Source of the DNA: Ectothiorhodospira haloalkaliphila ATCC 51935 | GTDB lineage: Bacteria; Pseudomonadota; Gammaproteobacteria; Ectothiorhodospirales; Ectothiorhodospiraceae | Reading direction: 5' to 3' | Assembly (NCBI RefSeq): GCF_000633935.1 | Contig: NZ_KK214996.1 | Location: 432,928-496,927, forward strand | Length of the DNA stretch: 64,000 nucleotides | Part shown: piece after piece, positions 57,746 to 64,000 of the stretch | Numbering within the stretch: position 1 is the first letter of the stretch | Layout of the letters: the number at the start of each line of letters is the position of its first letter | The notes under the pieces: model-generated | Told to the model about the DNA's origin: nothing | Database searches by the model: none | What the model saw: only the letters and a program-made list of their open reading frames with translations | Program-made: the position numbers and the translations under genes

Positions 57746-58998
57746 CAGCGGTCGATCTCCCCGAAAACGATATCCAGGCTGCCGATCAGGGTCACCACGT
57801 CGGCCAGCATGTGCCCTCGGGACATTTCATCCAGGGCCGAAAGATGCACGTAACCCGGCGGCCGCACCTTCACTCGATAAGGCTTGTTGGCCCCATCGGA
57901 AATCATGTAGACGCCGAACTCTCCCTTGGGATGCTCCACAGTGGCGTAGGCCTCCCCCTGGGGCACGCAGTAGCCCTCGGTGAAGAGCTTGAAGTGATGA
58001 ATCAGGGATTCCATATCTGCCTTCATCTCTTCCCGTGCCGGCGCCATGATCTTGCGATCATCCACACGCACCGGGCCGGGATTGTTCTTCAGCCATTCCA
58101 CACACTGGCGGATGATCCGGTTGGACTGGCGCATTTCTTCCATGCGCACCAGGTAGCGATCGTAGGAGTCGCCGTTAACGCCCACGGGGATGTCAAAATC
58201 CACGCGATCGTAGGCGGCGTAGGGCTGTTTCTTGCGCAGATCCCACTCCACCCCCGAGCCACGCAGCATGGGCCCGGTAAAGCCCAGCTGCAGCGCGCGT
58301 TCCGGATCGACCACTCCGATCCCGACCGTGCGTTGGCGCCAGATGCGGTTCTCGGTAAGCAGGGTCTCGTACTCATCCACCTTGGTGGGGAAGCGTTCGG
58401 TGAAGGCCTCGATGAAGTCCAGCAACCCACCCTGGCGCTCCTTATTGAGAACGGCCACATCGGCCTTGCTCTTCCAGCGGGACGGCTGATACTGCGCCAT
58501 GGTGTCGGGCAGATCCCGGGCCACACCGCCGGGGCGATAATAGGTGGCATGCATGCGCGAACCACTCACCGCCTCGTAGCAATCCACCAGATCCTCACGT
58601 TCGCGGAAGCAGTACAGGAACATGGTCATGGCCCCCACATCCAGAGCATGGGTGCCCAGCCACAGGAGGTGGTTGAGGATGCGGGTGATCTCATCAAACA
58701 TCACCCGGATGTACTGGGCTCGCAGCGGAGGCTCGATGCCCAGCAGACGCTCGATGGCCATGCAGTAGCCGTGCTCGTTGCACATCATGGACATGTAATC
58801 GAGCCGATCCATGTAACCGATACTCTGGTTGTAGGGCTTGCTTTCGGCCAGCTTCTCCGTTCCACGATGCAGCAGGCCGATGTGTGGATCGGCTCGTTGC
58901 ACCACCTCGCCATCCATCTCCAGCACCAGGCGCAACACGCCGTGGGCCGCCGGATGCTGGGGACCGAAGTTCAGGGTGTAGTTGCGAATCTCAGGCAT
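57745..58998 (-). CDS. nuoD: NADH-quinone oxidoreductase subunit D
   Basis: The 49-kDa-type subunit forming the quinone site with NuoB. 417 residues from ATG 58998 ([20 protein letters not shown]), which overlaps nuoC by 8 bases. Landmarks: [27 protein letters not shown] (conserved His/Tyr of the quinone pocket) and the C-terminal [12 protein letters not shown]. nuoC and nuoD are separate here, not fused as in E. coli. Confidence 0.97.
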   Translation of the reverse strand: MPEIRNYTLNFGPQHPAAHGVLRLVLEMDGEVVQRADPHIGLLHRGTEKLAESKPYNQSIGYMDRLDYMSMMCNEHGYCMAIERLLGIEPPLRAQYIRVMFDEITRILNHLLWLGTHALDVGAMTMFLYCFREREDLVDCYEAVSGSRMHATYYRPGGVARDLPDTMAQYQPSRWKSKADVAVLNKERQGGLLDFIEAFTERFPTKVDEYETLLTENRIWRQRTVGIGVVDPERALQLGFTGPMLRGSGVEWDLRKKQPYAAYDRVDFDIPVGVNGDSYDRYLVRMEEMRQSNRIIRQCVEWLKNNPGPVRVDDRKIMAPAREEMKADMESLIHHFKLFTEGYCVPQGEAYATVEHPKGEFGVYMISDGANKPYRVKVRPPGYVHLSALDEMSRGHMLADVVTLIGSLDIVFGEIDR

Positions 58999-59719
58999 CG
59001 GCGGATGTCTCCTCGGCCGAGTCATCCAGATAACGGTGATCGTCGCGAATGACCCGAGGCACCAGCACACGGGGCTCGATGGTCACCGGCTGATAGATCA
59101 CCCGCTGTTGTTCCGGGTCGTAGCGCATCTCCACATGCCCCACCAGGGGGAAATCCTTGCGGAAGGGGTGGCCCACGAAACCATAATCGGTCAGGATCCG
59201 ACGCAGATCCGGATGCCCCTCGAAGACGATTCCAAAAAGGTCGAAGGCTTCACGCTCGAACCAGTTGGCGCAGGACCACACCTCCACCGCCGATGGCAGC
59301 ACGGGGAATTCGTCGTCGGGACAAAAGCAGCGCACGCGCAAGCGGTGATTATGGGAGATGGAAAGCAGATGATAGACCGCAGCGAAGCGCGGTCCCTCGT
59401 GTCCTCCAGCCGCTGGGGCCTCGTCGAAAGTGAAGCGCCCGAAGGTCGCCGCTTCCACACCGCGACTGAAGCCTTCGCTGCTGGAGGCCTCCGTAGCCCA
59501 CTCGGTCACGCCATAGGCCATGTAGTCCACGCCGCAGACGTCAACGAGCATCTCAAAACCCAGCTCGGGATCGTCTCGCAGCATGCGTGCCAAGGGTAGC
59601 CAGTCGTCTGGCGCCACCTGGATGGTGATCTCGCCACGCGCCTGGGTCAGACCCAGCAGCCGGCCCTTGAACTTTTTCTCCAGGCACGCGGCCAGTCTGT
59701 CGAGTTTCTCGCTCATCAT
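58991..59719 (-). CDS. nuoC: NADH-quinone oxidoreductase subunit C
   Basis: The 30-kDa-type peripheral subunit. 242 residues. Family core: [35 protein letters not shown] and [15 protein letters not shown]. It is longer than the minimal form through a loop around residues 75-105 that contains a variable acidic stretch. Confidence 0.95.
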   Translation of the reverse strand: MMSEKLDRLAACLEKKFKGRLLGLTQARGEITIQVAPDDWLPLARMLRDDPELGFEMLVDVCGVDYMAYGVTEWATEASSSEGFSRGVEAATFGRFTFDEAPAAGGHEGPRFAAVYHLLSISHNHRLRVRCFCPDDEFPVLPSAVEVWSCANWFEREAFDLFGIVFEGHPDLRRILTDYGFVGHPFRKDFPLVGHVEMRYDPEQQRVIYQPVTIEPRVLVPRVIRDDHRYLDDSAEETSADA

Positions 59720-59743
59720 GAGATCCTGGCTGGAGGCCGCCCG

Positions 59744-60220
59744 TCAGCGGGCGATGGTGTGAGTGCGACGGATCTTGTTCTGCAGTTGCAGGATTCCGTA
59801 TAGCAGCGCTTCGGCCGTGGGAGGACATCCGGGAACATAGATGTCCACGGGGACGATGCGATCACAGCCCCGCACGACTGAATAGGAGTAATGATAGTAA
59901 CCACCACCGTTGGCACACGACCCCATGGAGATCACCCAGCGCGGCTCAGGCATCTGGTCGTACACCTTGCGGAGCGCAGGGGCCATTTTGTTGACCAGCG
60001 TGCCGGCGACGATCATCACATCCGATTGACGGGGGCTGGGGCGGAACACCACACCCATGCGGTCCATGTCGTATCGCGCTGCACCGGTGTGCATCATCTC
60101 GATGGCGCAACACGCCAGCCCGAAGGTCATGGGCCACAGGGAACCCGTGCGAGCCCAGTTGATCAGCTTGTCGGCAGAGGTGGTGACAAAGCCTTTTTCA
60201 AGGACGCCTTCTATTCCCAT
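59744..60220 (-). CDS. nuoB: NADH-quinone oxidoreductase subunit B
   Basis: The subunit holding the terminal [4Fe-4S] cluster N2, which reduces quinone. 158 residues from ATG 60220 ([10 protein letters not shown]), overlapping nuoA by 10 bases. Cluster residues are the consecutive Cys 37 and 38 (LACCAIEMM), Cys 102 (MGSCANGGG) and Cys 132 (VPGCPPTAE). Confidence 0.97.
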   Translation of the reverse strand: MGIEGVLEKGFVTTSADKLINWARTGSLWPMTFGLACCAIEMMHTGAARYDMDRMGVVFRPSPRQSDVMIVAGTLVNKMAPALRKVYDQMPEPRWVISMGSCANGGGYYHYSYSVVRGCDRIVPVDIYVPGCPPTAEALLYGILQLQNKIRRTHTIAR

Positions 60221-60567
60221 TCCAGGGCCCCCTTCTTCCACTCGTAAATGAACCCGATCACCAGGATACCCAGAAACATGGCCATGGCCAGAAGCCCGAA
60301 CAATCCAATGGAATCCAGGGCGACGGCCCAGGGAAAGAGAAACGCGATTTCCAGATCGAAGATGATAAAGAGGATGGCGACCAGGTAGAACCTGACGTCA
60401 AATTTGATGCGGGAGTCCTCAAAGGCCTCGAAACCGCATTCGTAGGGGGAGCCCTTGGCGGCGTCAGGGCGACTGGGGCCCACTGCCATGCCCAGAGCGA
60501 GAGGAATCACCCCAACGAGCACGCCGATGCCGATGAACACCAATACAGGCAGGTAGTTTTCGAGCAT
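60211..60567 (-). CDS. nuoA: NADH-quinone oxidoreductase subunit A
   Basis: A three-helix membrane subunit (ND3 homologue). 118 residues from ATG 60567 ([13 protein letters not shown]). The conserved loop [21 protein letters not shown] carries the quinone-site Cys. First gene of nuoA-N; the open frame extending to 60648 adds a non-family N-terminus. Confidence 0.95.
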   Translation of the reverse strand: MLENYLPVLVFIGIGVLVGVIPLALGMAVGPSRPDAAKGSPYECGFEAFEDSRIKFDVRFYLVAILFIIFDLEIAFLFPWAVALDSIGLFGLLAMAMFLGILVIGFIYEWKKGALEWE

Positions 60568-60708
60568 GTTCCTCTCCTCCCACCCCATGGCGATGCATGC
60601 GGCAGGCCTCGGTGATGCTATGTGTGCATGCAAGAGCGCGCATGCCACCTAGTTTTTAGTTATCGGGGCCGCTGGAAAGTGCCCTGAATTTCTCAAAGCC
60701 CGGGGGAG

Positions 60709-60736
60709 TCTATGGCACCCGTTATAAGGGTGTCAA
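60709..60736 (-). promoter_or_regulatory. Probable promoter of the nuo operon
   Basis: On the minus strand a perfect -35 TTGACA (60731-60736), 16-base spacer and -10-like CATAGA (60709-60714) lie about 140 bases upstream of nuoA and after tRNA-Leu. The leader is long and may have regulation not visible here. Confidence 0.55.
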
Positions 60737-60829
60737 GCATTAGAATAAACTAATTCATTGATACTGCTGGATTTTTTTGTGCAGCGCCGCAAGAAATGGC
60801 CGGAACGACAGCGACGCCTGAATGAAGAA

Positions 60830-60914
60830 TGGTGCAGATGGCCGGACTCGAACCGGCACGGCTTTCGCCACCGCCCCCTCAAGACGGCGTGTCTACCAAT
60901 TCCACCACATCTGC
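60830..60914 (-). tRNA. tRNA-Leu (GAG anticodon)
   Basis: An 85-nt tRNA with the long variable arm of leucine tRNAs and an encoded CCA. The anticodon stem is CCGTC/GGCGG around loop TTGAGGG, giving anticodon GAG. T-arm GGTTCGAGTCC is standard. It sits downstream of secG, as in E. coli and Pseudomonas, and ahead of nuoA. Confidence 0.95.
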
Positions 60915-61047
60915 ACGATGCATCACGAACACGGGGCCTGTGACGCCCCACTCACCTGTGGCAACGTCATGGCGCCACAGGCAACTCCTCCTCCCTACTC
61001 CTTCGGACAGGCCTCCCCGAGGGTGACCTGCCTGGGTGGCATCCCTC

Positions 61048-61407
61048 TTAGTTGGGGACGTCCACCGGGCCGACATCGTCTCCGGAGTCATCATCTTCCG
61101 GAGGCATGCTGGCCGGCTGTTCAACACGCTGGGGTGTCGTATCGATCAGGTCAATGACGCTCGGAGCCTCAGGCCTATTGGCCACCAGGTAGGTGAGCAC
61201 CAGGCTATTGATGATGAACCCCGTGGCGGTCAGTGCCGTGGCGCGCGTGAGCAGATTGGCTGACCCCCGAGCCCCGAAAACGGTAGCCGAGGCGCCACTA
61301 CCAAAGGCCGCTCCTGCATCAGCACCCTTGCCATGCTGCAATAAAACCAGCACGATCAAACCGATGGACAAGACTACCTGAACTACCAATAAAATGCTAT
61401 ACAGCAT
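61048..61407 (-). CDS. secG: Protein-export membrane protein SecG
   Basis: The small SecYEG subunit. 119 residues with two membrane helices (about 3-23 and 55-77), the conserved LLQHGKGADAGAAFGSG loop and an acidic Pro/Asp-rich C-terminal tail (SMPPEDDDSGDD). It follows tpiA by 3 bases and precedes tRNA-Leu, the classical arrangement. Confidence 0.94.
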   Translation of the reverse strand: MLYSILLVVQVVLSIGLIVLVLLQHGKGADAGAAFGSGASATVFGARGSANLLTRATALTATGFIINSLVLTYLVANRPEAPSVIDLIDTTPQRVEQPASMPPEDDDSGDDVGPVDVPN

Positions 61408-61410
61408 GGT

Positions 61411-62169
61411 TTATCCTGCTTGACCGGCGGCCTTGCAGATCGCAAGGAAATCCGCCGCCTTGAGTGAGGCGCCGCCGATCAGGCCGCCATCAATATCCGC
61501 TTGGTTGAACAACTCGACAGCGTTGTCGGCTTTAACGCTGCCTCCATACAAAATCTGCACGCCCGCTGCCACAGAGGCATCGTGCCCCGCCAGTCGCTCC
61601 CGAATGAAGGCATGCACGGCCTGGGCCTGATCCGGCGTGGCGGTACGACCGGTGCCAATGGCCCAGACGGGCTCATAGGCAACCACGGCGTCACGAAACG
61701 CCTCCACACCCTCGAGATCCAGCACGGCGTCCAACTGTCGGGCCACCACCTTTTCGGTGATATCCTGCTCGCGCTCTTCCAGCAATTCGCCCACGCACAG
61801 GATGGGCTTGAGCCCATGGCGACGCGCCGCGGCGAACTTGCGGGCCGTGAAGGCATCATCCTCACCATAGAGGGTGCGCCGTTCGGAATGCCCAACGATC
61901 ACGTATTGGCAACCCAGGTCCTTGAGCATGGCTCCGGACACCTCGCCGGTGTGAGCGCCCTCGTCCTGATCGGAAAGATCCTGGGCACCCAGGGCAATCG
62001 CGGATCCCACCAGCGACGACACTTGCTCCAGGTAGACGAATGGCGGGCAGACCGCCACATCGACCGAGTCAAGAGCGGCCACCTGAGCAGCCACGTCGTG
62101 CATCAGGGCCTGGTTCGCCGAGCGCGAACCGTTCATCTTCCAGTTACCAGCCACCAGGGGTCTACGCAT
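61411..62169 (-). CDS. tpiA: Triosephosphate isomerase
   Basis: This enzyme interconverts dihydroxyacetone phosphate and glyceraldehyde 3-phosphate in glycolysis, gluconeogenesis and the Calvin cycle. The 252 residues contain the substrate Lys in AGNWKMNGS, the catalytic His in VIVGHSERR (near 95), the catalytic Glu in [12 protein letters not shown] (near 168) and the phosphate-binding ILYGGSVK. secG follows directly. Confidence 0.97.
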   Translation of the reverse strand: MRRPLVAGNWKMNGSRSANQALMHDVAAQVAALDSVDVAVCPPFVYLEQVSSLVGSAIALGAQDLSDQDEGAHTGEVSGAMLKDLGCQYVIVGHSERRTLYGEDDAFTARKFAAARRHGLKPILCVGELLEEREQDITEKVVARQLDAVLDLEGVEAFRDAVVAYEPVWAIGTGRTATPDQAQAVHAFIRERLAGHDASVAAGVQILYGGSVKADNAVELFNQADIDGGLIGGASLKAADFLAICKAAGQAG

Positions 62170-62275
62170 GGATCATCTCCGTGAAATGGACACCCACCCG
62201 GCTGAACACAGAGGTCCTCTGCCTCCCCGGAGGGAGCAATCCGGCCCCTGTCGTCCCCGGATCATGAAGCGGGGA

Positions 62276-62304
62276 ATCCTACCTGCGCGCGGCCGATAAA
62301 TCAA
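62276..62304 (-). promoter_or_regulatory. Possible promoter of tpiA-secG
   Basis: On the minus strand TTGATT (62299-62304), 17-base spacer and TAGGAT (62276-62281) lie just after the glmM stop and about 105 bases before tpiA. Both hexamers match four of six consensus bases. Confidence 0.4.
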
Positions 62305-62306
62305 TT

Positions 62307-63668
62307 TCAGGATGCACGCTCGGCCGCGTGGCGAACGCAGTCCGCCAGGTCCTGGGCAAGGCGCCCCACCAGGGCCATGTCGGATCCCTCCACCATCACC
62401 CTCACAAGCGGCTCTGTGCCCGAGGGCCTGAGGAGTACGCGACCACGGCCAGACAGGGTGGATTCAGCATCCCTGACCGCCTCGCGCACGGTCTGGGTAT
62501 CCAGCAACCCGTGGGGACGAGCGCTTGGGTTGACGGGCACGTTCAACAAGGTCTGCGGGTATTTTTCCATGCCCCGCTGCAATTCGGAAAGCGGCCGCCC
62601 GGTGGTGCCCATCACCTCGAGGATCTGCAGCGCCGAAATGATCCCGTCGCCGGTACAGGTACGATCCAGGCAAATCAGATGCCCGGAGGACTCCCCACCC
62701 AGCAACCAGCCTTCGTGATGCAGGGCCTCCATGACATAACGATCGCCCACGGCCACCCGCCTGAAGGGAATGCCTGCCGACTCCATGGCCTGTTCCAGAC
62801 CCAGGTTGCTCATCAGGGTACCCACGACGCCTCCTTGCAGGATGCCGTCCCGGTGGCGCGCCAGGGCGATGATGCACAGGGCCTGATCCCCGTCCACCAC
62901 ATCGCCGCGCTCGTCCACCAGGATCAGACGGTCCCCGTCCCCATCCAGGGCGATGCCCAGATCCGCCTTGTGGGCCAGCACAGCGGCCTGAAGCTCACGA
63001 GGATGCAGGGCCCCGCAACCCTCGTTGATATTGAATCCATCGGGCCGGACGCCCACGGGGATCACTTCGGCACCGAGTTCCTCGAACACATGGGGTGCCA
63101 CCGCGTAGGTCGCGCCATTGGCACAATCCACGACGATACGCAGGCCGTGCAGGTGGGTACCGGTCGGGATGGTGCTCTTGCAGAATTCGATGTAGCGACC
63201 GGCTGCATCCACCACCCGTTCCACCTTGCCCAGATCCGCGGAATCCACGGTCTCCATGGGCTGACCCAGGGTTGCCTCAATGGCCAGCTCCACCGGGTCG
63301 GGCAACTTGTTGCCGTTGGTGCAGAAGAACTTGAAGCCGTTGTCGTAATAGGGGTTATGGGAGGCGCTGATCACGATCCCCGCCGAGGCCCGGAAGGTAC
63401 GGGTGAGGTAGGCCACCGCGGGCGTCGGCATGGGGCCCAGCAAGCGGATATCCACCCCGGCCGCCGACAAGCCGGCCTCCAGGGCCGACTCAAACATGTA
63501 ACCGGACACACGGGTGTCCTTGCCGATCAGCACCAGGCCCTCACCATCGGGGGCCAGCACCCGCCCTGCCGCCCAGCCCAGGCGCAAGGCGAAATCCGGC
63601 GTCATGGGGTAACGCCCCACCCGTCCGCGAATGCCGTCGGTACCAAAATACTGTCTTTCCTGAGTCAT
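62307..63668 (-). CDS. glmM: Phosphoglucosamine mutase
   Basis: This enzyme converts glucosamine 6-phosphate to the 1-phosphate for UDP-GlcNAc synthesis. 453 residues from ATG 63668 ([15 protein letters not shown]); the upstream extension to 63890 overlaps folP and is rejected. The phospho-serine is Ser 103 in [12 protein letters not shown], the metal loop is DGDGDR near 243, and the sugar-binding GESSGH follows near 327. It lies between folP and tpiA. Confidence 0.96.
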   Translation of the reverse strand: MTQERQYFGTDGIRGRVGRYPMTPDFALRLGWAAGRVLAPDGEGLVLIGKDTRVSGYMFESALEAGLSAAGVDIRLLGPMPTPAVAYLTRTFRASAGIVISASHNPYYDNGFKFFCTNGNKLPDPVELAIEATLGQPMETVDSADLGKVERVVDAAGRYIEFCKSTIPTGTHLHGLRIVVDCANGATYAVAPHVFEELGAEVIPVGVRPDGFNINEGCGALHPRELQAAVLAHKADLGIALDGDGDRLILVDERGDVVDGDQALCIIALARHRDGILQGGVVGTLMSNLGLEQAMESAGIPFRRVAVGDRYVMEALHHEGWLLGGESSGHLICLDRTCTGDGIISALQILEVMGTTGRPLSELQRGMEKYPQTLLNVPVNPSARPHGLLDTQTVREAVRDAESTLSGRGRVLLRPSGTEPLVRVMVEGSDMALVGRLAQDLADCVRHAAERAS

Positions 63669-63732
63669 CAATCCAAGCCTGTCCTGATCAAGAGGGTTTC
63701 GGCGCAGCGAAGCGGCGCGCTTGCCCGAGTTT

Positions 63733-64000
63733 TCAGTGAATGAACGGCTCACCCACCGACCGGAGCACGCGCAGCGCATCCCGGGTGGCCGCCACGTCGT
63801 GCACACGCAGGATGCTGGCCCCCTGCTGGGCAGCCAGCAGGGCCGCCGCCACGCTGCCCTGGATTCGTTCCGAGGCTGGCCGCTCATCACCCAGCATCCG
63901 GCCGATCATGGTCTTGCGCGACATCCCCACCAAAAGCGGCAATCCCTCCACGGCCAGCTCCGGGAGACGGCGCAACAGGGTGAGATTGTGCTCCAGGTTC
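63733..64000 (-). CDS. folP: Dihydropteroate synthase, C-terminal part (cut by window end)
   Basis: The reading frame stays open through the window edge; about 88 C-terminal residues are visible. Pattern: [26 protein letters not shown] with the conserved Ser-Arg-Lys of the substrate site, then [29 protein letters not shown] with the late Arg-x-His. DHPS joins pterin and p-aminobenzoate in folate synthesis. The order folP-glmM agrees with other gammaproteobacteria. Confidence 0.93.
   Translation of the reverse strand, partial: NLEHNLTLLRRLPELAVEGLPLLVGMSRKTMIGRMLGDERPASERIQGSVAAALLAAQQGASILRVHDVAATRDALRVLRSVGEPFIH

Overview
The window looks like a core chromosomal segment of a GC-rich gammaproteobacterium, most probably a purple sulfur bacterium of the Ectothiorhodospiraceae (Ectothiorhodospira-like). 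The best marker is a Tat-exported high-potential iron-sulfur protein at 27728-28030. Its C-terminal half closely resembles, from memory, the HiPIP of Ectothiorhodospira vacuolata. A phosphatidylethanolamine methyltransferase, a complete 14-subunit Complex I operon and the gammaproteobacterial gene orders fit the same assignment. I see no prophage, insertion sequence, CRISPR array or rRNA.

Layout. 1-384: non-coding, rich in repeats. 385-12325: envelope biogenesis, mostly on the minus strand. It holds comEC, then exbB-exbD-msbA-(WaaA-like)-lpxK-trm112-kdsB packed with 4-20 base overlaps, then lolCD, a DUF2062 gene and sfsA. 12386-18950: a small secreted protein, an agmatine-deiminase-like enzyme, the bifunctional penicillin-binding protein PBP1B, a kinase/ATPase fusion, an NlpC/P60 lipoprotein and a DUF302 protein. 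19000-27481: a light or singlet-oxygen response island. It holds an NTF2-like gene, an SDR, a MerR/LitR-type regulator, photolyase, folE, an FAD amine-oxidase-like enzyme, DUF1365, a CFA-like methyltransferase and DUF3833. Two divergent intergenic regions share TTGTACA/TGTATAA boxes. 27728-32751: HiPIP, an unknown small protein, the Anbu proteasome-like protease, its usual alpha-E and ATP-grasp partners, and PmtA. 32887-36281: YheT hydrolase, an AGCS alanine symporter, a small membrane protein and a periplasmic cytochrome b5.

36323-64000 is the classic translation and RNA-metabolism string read on the minus strand: folP-glmM-tpiA-secG-tRNA-Leu, nuoABCDEFGHIJKLMN, a DUF2818 gene, tRNA-fMet, then rimP-nusA-infB-rbfA-truB-rpsO-pnp. 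The nuo operon sits between the two tRNAs that are neighbours in Pseudomonas.

How the parts fit: the first block builds and exports lipid A/Kdo and lipoproteins. The middle island probably repairs DNA and remodels membrane lipids in light. HiPIP and Complex I serve electron transport. The last block runs translation initiation, ribosome maturation and RNA turnover. The less ordinary observations are two structured repeats with long perfect but non-homologous inverted arms, a LitR-like regulator that seems to have lost its cobalamin-binding residues, a WaaA-like gene inside the lpxK operon, and a terminator hairpin directly before rimP.
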